DNA of 64,000 nt from 2-02-FULL-55-14 sp964534125 (GCA_964534125.1 CAZHOJ010000006.1:1-64000), one strand, 5' to 3'. Positions 32,122-41,140 are shown, numbered from the stretch's first letter. Notes: generated by a model not told the origin, from the sequence alone. Translations and numbers: made by a program.

Positions 32122-34380
32122 GTGCCGCTATCCAAGATTGAGACCATCTCCCTTCCCGTCGAAGGAATGACCTGCGCATCCTGCGTGACGCGTGTGGAGC
32201 GTTCCCTGAAGAAGGGCTCCGGCGTTGCCGAGGCGAACGTGAATCTTGCCACGGAGAAGGTCTCGCTCTCCTACGACCCCGCGGCCACAACGCTCGAGCA
32301 ACTGGCAGACATCGTCAAAGAGGCGGGCTACAATCTGGTACTGCCCACAGCAAACGCGCACGCCGACCATCAGTCCGATGCGCGCCAGACGCTCCGCAGA
32401 GACCTTCTCGTCAGCATCATTCTCTCTGCACCCGTCGTCGCCGTCAGCATGGGCCTGATGTTCCCGTGGTTCCACAATGCATGGCCCATCGGACATGATC
32501 TGACGAACGTCCTCCTCCTCATCCTGACCACCGCTGTCATTGTTTTCCCCGGCCGCAGGTTCTTCGTGCTCGCCGCCCGTCTCGCACGCCATCTGACGTC
32601 CGACATGAACACCCTCGTCGCTGTCGGGACCGGCACCGCATATATCTACAGCGCCCTCACGATCCTCGTCCCCGATCTGCTGGGTATCGTCGACCCGATG
32701 GACCACATCTACCTGGACACGACCGTCACTATCATCACCCTCATCCTGCTCGGCCGTACCCTCGAGGCGACGGCAAAAGGCAAGGCAGCCGATGCGATAC
32801 GAGCCTTGCTCGACCTCCGGCCGAAGACCGCCCTCGTCATACGTGACGGAAAAGAAGAGAAGGTATCTGTCGACGAGCTCCGCATGGGGGATGAGATCGT
32901 TGTCCGACCCGGTGAGCGCATTCCAACCGACGGCGAGGTCATGTCGGGAGCAACGAGTGTCGATGAGTCCATGGTGACGGGAGAGAGCATCCCCGTTGCG
33001 AAGTCATCCGGGGACCGTGTGATCGGCGCCACGATCAATGGCCGGGGGAGCTTCCGCATGAGGGCAACGGCCGTCGGGAAGGACACATTTCTTGCACACG
33101 TGACGCGCATGGTGGAGGAAGCGCAGGGATCGAAGGCGCCCGTCCAGCGGCTGGCGGACAAGATCGCCTCGGTGTTCGTCCCCATTGTCATGGGCATCGC
33201 CGTGATGACGTTCCTGTGGTGGTTCGTGGTCGGAGGCTCGCCATTCACGGATGCAATGATCAACTTCATTGCCGTGATGATCATCGCGTGCCCCTGTGCG
33301 CTCGGCCTCGCAACACCCACCGCCATCATGGTCGGCACCGGCGTCGGGGCACGGCACGGCATCCTTATCCGGGATGCAGAGACCCTCGAGCGGGCGCACC
33401 ATGTCTCCGTCGTCGTTCTCGATAAGACCGGAACGATAACCGCCGGAAGGCCTTCTGTTACCGACATCGTGCCGGCGGACCGGTCCAATGTCACATCGGT
33501 AAATGGAATGGGATGTGCCGGATGGTCGGGTGAAGCGATCCTCTCGGTGGCTGCTGCCGTCGAGCGGAGCAGCGAACATCCGCTTGCCGAGGCCATCGTA
33601 GAAGCGGCGCGTACGCGTGACGTTGACATTCCAGAAGCCGAAGATGTTCACGCTGTTCCGGGTGGAGGTATCAGTGGGGTGGTCGGCTCGCAACGCATTC
33701 TGGTAGGAAGCATCTCGTTCATGCGTGAGAACGGATGCGACACGGTATCGGTGGAACGATCGGTCGCCGACCTTGAGAAGAACGCGCGGACGATCGTTGC
33801 TGTTGCTGCCGACGGGGAGGTCCTGGGTGTTCTCGGAATAGCCGATCCTGTCAAAGAGACGTCAGCGGATGCGATCGCCTCATTGAAGAAGATGGGGATC
33901 CGGACGGTCATGCTCTCGGGCGACCGGAAGGGAACAGCAGAAGCTGTCGGCAGGCAGGTAGGTGTGGACCGGGTCCGGGCAGAGGTGATGCCCGATCAGA
34001 AGGCAGAGGTGGTCAAAGGCCTCCAGGCTGATGGGGACATCGTGGCCATGGCCGGGGACGGCATCAACGACGCACCTGCGCTCGCACAGGCCGATGTGAG
34101 CATTGCGATGGGAAGCGGATCGGGGGTGGCGCTCGAGACGGCAGAGATCGCTCTTCTGAGGGACGACCTACGATCCATTCCCCACGCGATACAGCTGTCG
34201 AGGAAGACCCTCCGGACCATCAAGGAGAACCTTTTCTGGGCGTTCATCTACAATGTCGTCGGCATCCCTCTGGCCGCCGCAGGGCTCCTGAATCCCATGA
34301 TCGCTGCCCTGGCAATGGCCTTCAGCTCCGTCAGCGTGGTCACAAATTCTCTCAGACTCAGGTTTTTCCGGCCTGTTTGA
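32122..34380 (+). CDS. copA: CopA, Cu(I)-translocating P1B-type ATPase
   Basis: 752 residues from a GTG start. It has one N-terminal HMA domain (GMTCASC, Cys18/Cys21), the A-domain TGES loop (MVTGESIPV), membrane metal site CPC (IIACPCALGLATPTAIM), the phosphorylated Asp in DKTGTIT, the HP motif (SSEHPLAEAI) and the hinge GDGINDAPALAQADVSIAMG. The CPC and following YN/MxxS-type helices mark it as Cu(I)-exporting rather than Zn/Cd. It is the last gene of the regulator-copZ-copA cluster, acting in the inner membrane. Confidence 0.95.
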   Translation: MPLSKIETISLPVEGMTCASCVTRVERSLKKGSGVAEANVNLATEKVSLSYDPAATTLEQLADIVKEAGYNLVLPTANAHADHQSDARQTLRRDLLVSIILSAPVVAVSMGLMFPWFHNAWPIGHDLTNVLLLILTTAVIVFPGRRFFVLAARLARHLTSDMNTLVAVGTGTAYIYSALTILVPDLLGIVDPMDHIYLDTTVTIITLILLGRTLEATAKGKAADAIRALLDLRPKTALVIRDGKEEKVSVDELRMGDEIVVRPGERIPTDGEVMSGATSVDESMVTGESIPVAKSSGDRVIGATINGRGSFRMRATAVGKDTFLAHVTRMVEEAQGSKAPVQRLADKIASVFVPIVMGIAVMTFLWWFVVGGSPFTDAMINFIAVMIIACPCALGLATPTAIMVGTGVGARHGILIRDAETLERAHHVSVVVLDKTGTITAGRPSVTDIVPADRSNVTSVNGMGCAGWSGEAILSVAAAVERSSEHPLAEAIVEAARTRDVDIPEAEDVHAVPGGGISGVVGSQRILVGSISFMRENGCDTVSVERSVADLEKNARTIVAVAADGEVLGVLGIADPVKETSADAIASLKKMGIRTVMLSGDRKGTAEAVGRQVGVDRVRAEVMPDQKAEVVKGLQADGDIVAMAGDGINDAPALAQADVSIAMGSGSGVALETAEIALLRDDLRSIPHAIQLSRKTLRTIKENLFWAFIYNVVGIPLAAAGLLNPMIAALAMAFSSVSVVTNSLRLRFFRPV

Positions 34381-34475
34381 TTTTCGCCCGTTTTCGACGA
34401 TTCCTCTTTACCTTCTTCTCTCAAACCCTTATATTTTCACAAATTTCAAGGGTTCATTTTCCTACCTAAATCCGC

Positions 34476-35573
34476 ATGAAGCGCAAACATTCGTTCCTGC
34501 GCGGCTCAAGGATCAATCCCCGCCCGATCCGCAAGAACATCTCCGTGACGGAGCTTCTTGATGACCATTTCCAGGCCTACAATTCGGCCCGGCTCCGGGA
34601 AGCCTCCCAACTGTTCGCAGAAAAGATGCTGCGATCGAATGTCACCATCGGCATGACCATGACCGGGGCGCTCACGCCGGCCGGACTCGGAGGCTCGTGC
34701 GTTGTACCCCTCATGAAGGCAGGATTTGTGGACTGGATCGTCTCCACCGGAGCGAATCTGTACCACGACACGCATTTTGCCATCGGCAAGACGCTTCGCA
34801 GAGGGTCCCCTCATTTTGACGACACGCAGCTCCGGAAGCATGCTGTCATTCGTATCTACGACATCGTCTTCGATTATGATGTGCTCCTCGATACCGATGC
34901 ATTCTTCCGGAAACTGATGGATCTGCCGGAGTTCCAGGCCGAGATGAGCACTGCCGAGTTCCATCACAGGATCGGCCGTTACGTCTACGAGCGGGAACGA
35001 AGGCTCCGGCTTCCCTACAGCTCCATCCTCGGCGCCGCATACAAGCTCGACGTTCCGGTCTACACATCTTCCCCGGGCGATTCGTCCATCGGCATGAACG
35101 TGGCGGCGAAGGCGCTGTATGGAAACCTGCTCAGATTCGACGTTCTTGCGGACGTCAATGAGACAGCGGCCATCGTGCTCGATGGAAAGCGAAAAGGGGG
35201 GAAGAGCGGCGTTCTCATTTTTGGTGGCGGTTCCCCGAAGAATTTCATCCTCCAGACGGAGCCCCACATTCAGGAGATCCTGAACATCGACGAGCGGGGG
35301 CACGACTATTTCATTCAGGTGACCGATGCGAGGCCTGATACGGGCGGTTTGTCTGGCGCAACTCCTTCGGAAGCTGTCTCGTGGGGCAAGATCGACCCCG
35401 ACCAGCTCCCTGATACTGTGGTAGCATACGTCGACTCGACCATTGCCATGCCGCTGATGACCTCATATGTGCTTGCCAAGGCAAAGCCACGGCGGCTGAA
35501 GCGACTGTACGCGCACCGCGATGAGCTTATGCGCCGCCTCAAGAAAGAGGCGGACAAGGTATACAGACCTTAG
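34476..35573 (+). CDS. Deoxyhypusine-synthase-like enzyme
   Basis: 365 residues. The DHS fold motifs are clear: MTMTGALTPAGLGGSCVVPL, VDWIVSTGANLYHDTHFAIG, VPVYTSSPGDSSIGMN, LIFGGGSPKNF, and ATPSEAVSWGKI with Lys305 at the position of the catalytic lysine that forms the enzyme-substrate imine. In eukaryotes and archaea DHS modifies eIF5A with spermidine; bacteria have no eIF5A, and bacterial relatives act on free polyamines (homospermidine synthase-like). A polyamine-modifying function is the best inference. It is followed 31 bp later by a histone H1-like gene. Confidence 0.88.
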   Translation: MKRKHSFLRGSRINPRPIRKNISVTELLDDHFQAYNSARLREASQLFAEKMLRSNVTIGMTMTGALTPAGLGGSCVVPLMKAGFVDWIVSTGANLYHDTHFAIGKTLRRGSPHFDDTQLRKHAVIRIYDIVFDYDVLLDTDAFFRKLMDLPEFQAEMSTAEFHHRIGRYVYERERRLRLPYSSILGAAYKLDVPVYTSSPGDSSIGMNVAAKALYGNLLRFDVLADVNETAAIVLDGKRKGGKSGVLIFGGGSPKNFILQTEPHIQEILNIDERGHDYFIQVTDARPDTGGLSGATPSEAVSWGKIDPDQLPDTVVAYVDSTIAMPLMTSYVLAKAKPRRLKRLYAHRDELMRRLKKEADKVYRP

Positions 35574-35604
35574 AACTCACTCACTCTATTCAGGAGGGAC
35601 ACAC

Positions 35605-35823
35605 ATGAACCGCTTTCAGGAACTTGTGGACATGGTACAGAGCTTCCAGAAGGACTTTGAGAAGTTCTATGTCAAGGGGAACAAGTCCGCTGGCGTGCGG
35701 GTCCGCAAGCACATGGCGGCCCTGAAGAGGAAAGCCCAGGAGGTCCGCAACGAGGTGCAGGAGATCAAGGCGAAGATGGTCGACGGCGGACCCGAGGGAG
35801 ACGCTCCTCCTCCGGCGATGTGA
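35605..35823 (+). CDS. Histone H1-like small basic protein
   Basis: 72 residues from ATG 35605 with an AGGAGGGACAC ribosome-binding site. FQELVDMVQSFQKDFEKFYV, KGNKSAGVRVRKHMAALKRK and VRNEVQEIKAKM match the lysine-rich helical H1/Hc1-like proteins found across Bacteroidota. These are thought to bind DNA. Net basic core with an acidic/proline tail (GPEGDAPPPAM). It lies just after the DHS-like gene. Confidence 0.82.
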   Translation: MNRFQELVDMVQSFQKDFEKFYVKGNKSAGVRVRKHMAALKRKAQEVRNEVQEIKAKMVDGGPEGDAPPPAM

Positions 35824-35922
35824 TCGCCACTCTGATGTAGCACAACGAACCTCCCGGTCGCCAAGCAGACTCGGCGGTCAACGCACCGCTATCCCAAGAT
35901 CAGCCTCTCGTATCTCTCCGAA

Positions 35923-35968
35923 GCTTTCCTCTCCGGTCTCGCCCGGCCGGAGAGGAAAGCGCTTTTCC
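35923..35968 (+). terminator. Strong 14-bp hairpin, probable terminator
   Basis: GCTTTCCTCTCCGG (35923-35936) pairs perfectly with CCGGAGAGGAAAGC (35947-35960) across a 10-nt loop, followed by GCTTTTCC. It lies about 100 bp after the histone H1-like gene. The rest of the 35824-36180 gap has no gene that I can support. Confidence 0.6.
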
Positions 35969-36155
35969 CATCCACAGAAACAATCCGCCTCCTCGTCTAT
36001 TTGCCTGCCAGGAAGCCTTTCTTTTGGCATCCGTTCTTCTGAATTCTGAGAAGGTGCTCTTCTCCGGCACAATTTCTCCTGGAAAACCATCGATTTTCCT
36101 GCTCCAGACGGGCCGGATTCGAAAGCAACACCCGCCACCACGCGCCATTCAACGG

Positions 36156-36187
36156 GCATGCATCTTGTCTCACCAGTTGCATGCATG
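36156..36187 (+). promoter_or_regulatory. Inverted repeat overlapping the hypA start codon
   Basis: GCATGCA at 36156-36162 is repeated in inverted form as TGCATGC at 36178-36184, which includes the ATG (36181) of hypA. Pairing would bury the start codon. There is no strong Shine-Dalgarno sequence nearby. It may be an operator or a translational control. Confidence 0.4.
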
Positions 36188-36543
36188 AGCTTTCCATTGC
36201 CCGCAGTATAGCCGACATCGTCTGCAACCTTGTTGAACGAAAGGATCGCCGCCGCATCAGGACCATAACGGTTGATGTCGGTCAGATGTCCGGCGTCGTT
36301 CCCGATTCGCTCGAGTTCTGCTTCCAGGCTCTCTCGCCGGAATACGACCTCCCTCCGCATTCCCTTTCCATCAATCGCATCCCGTTCCTCTGTTCCTGCC
36401 GTGCATGCCGGCATGAATTCTCAAATGACACCGGTATCGTCGTGTGCCCGTCATGCGGATCGTACGAGACGGAGGTGCGTTCCGGCCGGGAGCTGCGTGT
36501 CGCAACCATTGACCTAGAGGATGAAACGAAGGACCCGCCATGA
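36181..36543 (+). CDS. hypA: HypA, nickel chaperone for hydrogenase maturation
   Basis: 120 residues starting MHELSIARSIADIV; the MHE N-terminus with His2 is the nickel ligand. The zinc site is two Cys pairs (CRAC and CPSCGS). With HypB it inserts Ni into the NiFe hydrogenase large subunit. First of the hyp genes here; it overlaps hypB by 4 bp. Confidence 0.93.
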   Translation: MHELSIARSIADIVCNLVERKDRRRIRTITVDVGQMSGVVPDSLEFCFQALSPEYDLPPHSLSINRIPFLCSCRACRHEFSNDTGIVVCPSCGSYETEVRSGRELRVATIDLEDETKDPP

Positions 36544-37193
36544 GCATTATCACCATCGAACGCACTGTGCTCGCAAAGAACGATGAGTTCGCACAACAGA
36601 ACCGCGAACGCTTCGCGGCTCTTGGCATCTATGCGATGAATGTTGTCAGCTCGCCCGGATCGGGTAAGACCACCCTGCTCGAGCGCACCATCGAACAGCT
36701 TCATGGATCCGTGACGCTCGCTGCGGTGGAGGGGGACGTGCAGACGGACATCGATGCGCGGCGCTTGGAGCGGTTCGGCATACCGACCGTGCAGATCGTC
36801 ACGAACGGCGGGTGCCATCTTGAAGCGCGCCTCGTGCAGGACGCCATCGCAAAGATGCCGCTCGAAGGCATCCAGGTACTCATCATCGAGAACGTCGGGA
36901 ACCTGGTGTGCCCCTCGAACTACGATCTCGGCGAGCATGACAAGGTGGTCGTGCTGAGCGTTACCGAGGGGGCGGAGAAGCCGCTCAAGTATCCTGCGAT
37001 GTTCCAGCGGGCGTCTGTCCTTATCGTCAACAAGACCGACCTGCTGCCGTATGTCGATTGCGACATCGACGTCCTGAAGAAGAACGCTCTCAGCATCAAT
37101 CCGAACCTGACCATCTTCGAGGTGTCGAGCACGAAGGGGGACGGCATCGGGGAGTGGTGCGGCTGGGTCAAGGGGAAAGTCTTGAGGAAATGA
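36540..37193 (+). CDS. hypB: HypB, GTPase for nickel insertion
   Basis: 217 residues. Walker A is SSPGSGKTTLLERT; GGCHLEARLV holds the conserved Cys-His pair of the metal site at the dimer interface; VNKTDLLPYVDCD is the guanine-specificity NKxD motif. There is no His-rich nickel-storage N-terminus, so it is the short form. It overlaps hypA at its start and hypF at its end. Confidence 0.95.
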   Translation: MSIITIERTVLAKNDEFAQQNRERFAALGIYAMNVVSSPGSGKTTLLERTIEQLHGSVTLAAVEGDVQTDIDARRLERFGIPTVQIVTNGGCHLEARLVQDAIAKMPLEGIQVLIIENVGNLVCPSNYDLGEHDKVVVLSVTEGAEKPLKYPAMFQRASVLIVNKTDLLPYVDCDIDVLKKNALSINPNLTIFEVSSTKGDGIGEWCGWVKGKVLRK

Positions 37194-39535
37194 TGGATCA
37201 GTATAGCACACCTGTCAGGTCCCTGTCAGGTCAAACCACACGCGTTCGTATCGTCATTCATGGCGCTGTTCAGGGGGTTGGCTTCCGGCCGACCGTGTAC
37301 CGGCTTGCGGCTCGGTACGGTCTGCGCGGGTGGGTGTCCAACTCTGCACAAGGTGTGATCATCGAGGCAGAAGGGCCCGCGGCTCTCCTCGGCGAGTTCA
37401 CGCATGCGGTATCTTCTGAGAAGCCTCCGCTCGCTTCTATACACAGCAGCGAGACCACATGGCTCGACGCCGTCGGGTATTCAGAGTTCAATATTCGGGA
37501 GAGCTCGTCTGAAGGGGACCGCTCAGCCGTTGTAATGCCCGATATTGCGACTTGCGACGATTGCCTCGATGAGCTCTTCACCCCCAGTGACCGGCGCTTC
37601 CGCTATCCGTTCATCAACTGCACGAACTGCGGCCCGCGTTTCACGATCATCGACGCCCTCCCGTACGACAGGCCGAACACATCCATGCGGGGCTTCCGGC
37701 AATGTCCGTCCTGCCTCGCTGAATACCGGGACCCGTCGAACAGAAGATTCCATGCCCAACCGAATGCCTGTCCTGTGTGCGGTCCCTCCGTGGAACTTCG
37801 TGACTCCGGCGGCTCGGTTCTTGCCCACAGAGAAGATGCCCTCCGTGATCTTGTCCGCGCGATCAGGGACGGCGGGATAGCAGCGGTAAAGGGGCTTGGC
37901 GGATTTCACCTGGTCTGCGACGCCACACGACCTGATGCCGTGCGGGAACTCCGACGTCGAAAACACCGCGAAGAAAAACCCTTTGCGCTGATGGTCCCCA
38001 CGCTGGACCATGCTCGACGGCTCGCGTCGCTCACCCCTGAGGAGGAGCGGCTTCTCACCTCTCCGGCCTCTCCCATCGTGCTCGTGCGAAGGAAGGCTGG
38101 CTTCCGCGACCTCGATGAGGCGGTTGCCCGGGAAAATCCGTACCTGGGCATCATGCTCCCCTACACGCCGCTGCATCACATCCTGATGCGTGACCTCGCA
38201 ATCCCGATCGTCGCAACAAGCGGCAATCTCTCCGACGAACCAATCTGCACCGACGAACAGGACGCCTTTCGTCGGCTTCACGGCATTGCGGACCTGTTCC
38301 TGACGCACGACCGGCCCATCCGTCGCCACGCCGACGACTCGGTGGTCCGCATCGTCGAGGGGCGCGAGCAGGTCCTTCGCCGCGCACGAGGCTACGCACC
38401 GCTTCCGATCATGACATCGCATGAGCTTCCGGCTGTGCTGGCCGTCGGCGCTCATCTGAAGAACACCATCGCGGTCTCGTCCGGGCGACGGATCATCGTC
38501 AGCCAGCACATCGGGGACCTCGAAACAGCGGAATCCATCGACGTCTACCGCCGCGTCATCAGTGATGTCCCGCGCCTTCACGGCGTCACACCATTACGCA
38601 TCGCGGCGGACCTTCATCCGGACTACGTTTCTTCGCAGTACGCGTCACAGCAGGGAATACCCGTGGCCGCTGTTCAACACCATGCGGGGCACGTCTACGC
38701 GTGCATGGCGGAGAACGAACTGGAGCCACCGCTCCTTGGCGTTTCGTGGGACGGGACGGGCCTCGGCACAGACGGGACTATCTGGGGCGGGGAGTTCATC
38801 CGGATTGACGAACACGGCTGGACGCGCGTGGCCCATCTGCGCCAGTTTTCCCTGCCCGGAGGCGACGCCGCTATCAAAGAGCCGAGGCGGTCCGGGCTCG
38901 CACTGCTCTACGAACTGTCGGCCGGGGATCCTGATCGATTCGCAGACCTCCCGCCCATGGAGGCTTTCGCAGGATCTGAGAGACGAACGATCCTCCGCAT
39001 GCTCGGGCGTTCCGTGAACTCTCCGCGCACCTCGAGCGCCGGCCGTCTTTTCGATGCGGTCGCTTCCATCCTCGGCGTCAGACAGACCGTGCGCCACGAG
39101 GGACAGGCCGCGATGAACCTGGAATGGCTTGCCGACGGAACGAACGACAGCAGAGCATACTCCATGCGGGTGGAACAAGCCGGCAATATGCTTCAGCTCG
39201 ACTGGGGTCCGATGCTCCTGCAGATCATCGAGGACACACGTGCCGGCATCCCTGCAGCATCGATCGCACGCGGGTTACACGACGCGCTTGCGGATGGGAT
39301 ATGTACTGTGGCCCGTTCTGTCGGGTTGGAGCGTATCGTTCTCACGGGCGGATGCTTCCAGAACCTTCTTCTGACCCATCTGGCAATGCGGAAGCTCCGG
39401 GAGAAGGGATTCTCTGTGTACATCCACCAAAGGATACCGCCAAACGACGGGGGCATAGCGGCAGGGCAGGCGTTCGCCGCGGCACTGCAATCTGTGCATG
39501 AGCACCTTGTTCCGGACGCTGAGGAAGCACGATGA
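37190..39535 (+). CDS. hypF: HypF, carbamoyltransferase for hydrogenase CN ligand synthesis
   Basis: 781 residues from ATG 37190, overlapping the hypB stop. Domain order is complete: acylphosphatase (HGAVQGVGFRPTVYRLAARY), two zinc fingers (CDDC/CTNCG and CPSC/CPVCG), the YrdC-like part (GGIAAVKGLGGFHLVCDATR) and the Kae1-like part with metal site QHHAGHVYA and VSWDGTGLGTDGTIWGGEF. It makes thiocarboxamide on HypE from carbamoyl phosphate. The N-terminal residues TPVRSLSGQ are encoded by a small repeated palindrome (37210-37231) and are probably extraneous; the family's usual start corresponds to about TRVRIVIHG. Confidence 0.95.
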   Translation: MMDQYSTPVRSLSGQTTRVRIVIHGAVQGVGFRPTVYRLAARYGLRGWVSNSAQGVIIEAEGPAALLGEFTHAVSSEKPPLASIHSSETTWLDAVGYSEFNIRESSSEGDRSAVVMPDIATCDDCLDELFTPSDRRFRYPFINCTNCGPRFTIIDALPYDRPNTSMRGFRQCPSCLAEYRDPSNRRFHAQPNACPVCGPSVELRDSGGSVLAHREDALRDLVRAIRDGGIAAVKGLGGFHLVCDATRPDAVRELRRRKHREEKPFALMVPTLDHARRLASLTPEEERLLTSPASPIVLVRRKAGFRDLDEAVARENPYLGIMLPYTPLHHILMRDLAIPIVATSGNLSDEPICTDEQDAFRRLHGIADLFLTHDRPIRRHADDSVVRIVEGREQVLRRARGYAPLPIMTSHELPAVLAVGAHLKNTIAVSSGRRIIVSQHIGDLETAESIDVYRRVISDVPRLHGVTPLRIAADLHPDYVSSQYASQQGIPVAAVQHHAGHVYACMAENELEPPLLGVSWDGTGLGTDGTIWGGEFIRIDEHGWTRVAHLRQFSLPGGDAAIKEPRRSGLALLYELSAGDPDRFADLPPMEAFAGSERRTILRMLGRSVNSPRTSSAGRLFDAVASILGVRQTVRHEGQAAMNLEWLADGTNDSRAYSMRVEQAGNMLQLDWGPMLLQIIEDTRAGIPAASIARGLHDALADGICTVARSVGLERIVLTGGCFQNLLLTHLAMRKLREKGFSVYIHQRIPPNDGGIAAGQAFAAALQSVHEHLVPDAEEAR

Positions 39536-39753
39536 CCTCATATGAAGCATCGCTCATCTCGACCTTCGACTCACCGCAAGGGCGGATGGGAAAGGTCTCT
39601 GCCAGGGGTGCAGTCGTGACAGTTTCGCTTCAGCTTGTACCCGATGCACGTCCGGGCGACATTCTTGTCTGCGATGCCGGCGTCGCCATTTCCTGCCTGT
39701 CATCATACACAGGTCCAGAGGAGAGTCACAATGTGCCTGGCAATTCCCGGTAA
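39532..39753 (+). CDS. HypC-like protein lacking the N-terminal active-site Cys
   Basis: 73 residues. SPQGRMGKVSARGAVVTVSL and ARPGDILVCDAGVAIS follow the OB-like barrel of HypC (compare RMGKVSFGG and GDYVIVHVGFAL in the real hypC next door). It starts at the usual ATGA overlap with hypF. It lacks MCLAIPG, whose Cys2 carries the Fe(CN)2CO unit with HypD, so it cannot act as standard HypC. It overlaps hypC by 23 bp. It may be a decayed duplicate or a partner with another role. Confidence 0.6.
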   Translation: MTSYEASLISTFDSPQGRMGKVSARGAVVTVSLQLVPDARPGDILVCDAGVAISCLSSYTGPEESHNVPGNSR

Positions 39754-39991
39754 GCTCGTCTCGATCAACACAGCATCCACGCCCCGCATGGGGAAGGTCA
39801 GCTTCGGAGGCATCCAAAAGGACGTCTGTATGGAATGGCTGCCGGAGGCATCCGTCGGAGACTATGTGATCGTCCATGTCGGATTCGCCCTGAGCAAGGT
39901 CGATGAAAAGGAAGCTCTTGAGACCATCCGCATGTTCAAAGAGATGGGAGAAGGCCTTGACGAACTCGATACCCCGCCGGAGGGTGCATAG
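39731..39991 (+). CDS. hypC: HypC, hydrogenase assembly chaperone
   Basis: 86 residues starting MCLAIPGKLVSI; Cys2 is the conserved ligand for the Fe(CN)2CO intermediate. ASVGDYVIVHVGFALSKVDE is the standard second half. It passes the iron complex from HypD to the hydrogenase large subunit. The frame is open upstream, but the MCLAIPG start is decisive. A 2-bp gap separates it from hypD. Confidence 0.95.
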   Translation: MCLAIPGKLVSINTASTPRMGKVSFGGIQKDVCMEWLPEASVGDYVIVHVGFALSKVDEKEALETIRMFKEMGEGLDELDTPPEGA

Positions 39992-39993
39992 CA

Positions 39994-41091
39994 ATGAAGT
40001 ACATCGACGAGTTCAGGGACGAGACCGCGGCACGGAAGATCGCTGCGGAGATCCGGAGGATCACCACACGGCCCTGGACGATCATGGAGATCTGCGGCGG
40101 CCAGACGCATACGATCGTCAAATACGGGCTCGAGCAGATCCTCCCGCCGGAGATCACGCTCGTGCACGGCCCGGGTTGTCCCGTCTGCGTGACGCCACTT
40201 GAACTGATCGACAAGGCCGTTGCAATAGCCTCGCTGCCTGATGTCATCTTCACGTCGTTCGGCGATATGCTCCGCGTCCCCGGGTCCGAGAAGGATCTGC
40301 TCAGCGTGAAGGCGGCTGGCGGGGACGTCCGCATGGTCTATTCACCGCTCGACGCCGTGGGTATCGCTGCAACGAATCCCGGAAAGCAGGTGGTCTTCTT
40401 TGCCGTCGGGTTCGAGACCACCGCTCCGGCAAATGCAATGGCGGTATGGGAAGCGCACCGGCAGGGGCTGAAGAACTTCTCCATCCTCTCCTCCCACGTG
40501 CTCGTGCCTCCTGCTATGCATGCGCTTCTCTCCTCACCCACGAACAGGGTGCAGGGTTTCCTCGCGGCAGGGCATGTCTGTACCGTCATGGGGTTCCACG
40601 AGTACGAACTTATTGCGGCACAGTATAGGGTCCCCATCGTTGTCACTGGGTTCGAGCCGCTCGACATCCTCGAGGGGGTCCGCATGACCGTGACGCAACT
40701 GGAAGAAGGAACGTATGTGGTCCGGAATCAGTACGCCCGTTCCGTCAGGCGGGAGGGTAATGTTCCGGCGCAGAAGCTCCTTGACGACATCTTCGTGGTC
40801 ACGGACCGCCAATGGCGCGGGATCGGGACGATACCGAAGAGTGGACTTGGTCTGCGTGAGTCGCTTCGGGAGTTCGACGCAGAGCATCGGTTCGACGTGA
40901 GCGGGATCAGCGCCGATGAATCCCCTGACTGCATCGCAGGACTGGTGCTGCAGGGCCTTAAACGTCCGCATGAATGCCCTGCGTTCGGCAGGACGTGCAA
41001 ACCCGATACGCCGCTCGGAGCTCCTATGGTATCATCCGAAGGTGCATGCGCGGCATACTACTCTTATGGGCGGCTCAAGGAGAACACATGA
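39994..41091 (+). CDS. hypD: HypD, Fe-S scaffold for the Fe(CN)2CO cofactor
   Basis: 365 residues with all hallmarks: ICGGQTHTIVKYG, HGPGCPVCVTP with the redox Cys pair, FFAVGFETTAP, and the C-terminal Fe-S Cys region (CPAFGRTCKPDTPLGAPMVS, SEGACAAYY). It assembles the iron ligands with HypC and HypE. Confidence 0.96.
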   Translation: MKYIDEFRDETAARKIAAEIRRITTRPWTIMEICGGQTHTIVKYGLEQILPPEITLVHGPGCPVCVTPLELIDKAVAIASLPDVIFTSFGDMLRVPGSEKDLLSVKAAGGDVRMVYSPLDAVGIAATNPGKQVVFFAVGFETTAPANAMAVWEAHRQGLKNFSILSSHVLVPPAMHALLSSPTNRVQGFLAAGHVCTVMGFHEYELIAAQYRVPIVVTGFEPLDILEGVRMTVTQLEEGTYVVRNQYARSVRREGNVPAQKLLDDIFVVTDRQWRGIGTIPKSGLGLRESLREFDAEHRFDVSGISADESPDCIAGLVLQGLKRPHECPAFGRTCKPDTPLGAPMVSSEGACAAYYSYGRLKENT

Positions 41092-41096
41092 TGATA

Positions 41097-41111
41097 GAGA
41101 GACCTGTCAGG
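41097..41111 (+). repeat. Small dispersed repeat GAGAGACCTGTCAGG
   Basis: The short hypD-hypE spacer carries one arm of the ACCTG[TA]CAGGT palindrome family also found at 37210-37231 and 53680-53731. It probably entered the operon as a small mobile repeat. hypE starts 30 bp on. Confidence 0.5.
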
Positions 41112-41140
41112 CGGTTCCTTGTCCAGAGGATGATCATCCG

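Noticed and set aside
40916..41140. Extension of hypE into the hypD frame
   Set aside because: HypE homology begins at MTHSSSNLTFDG; the upstream residues are a shadow of hypD.
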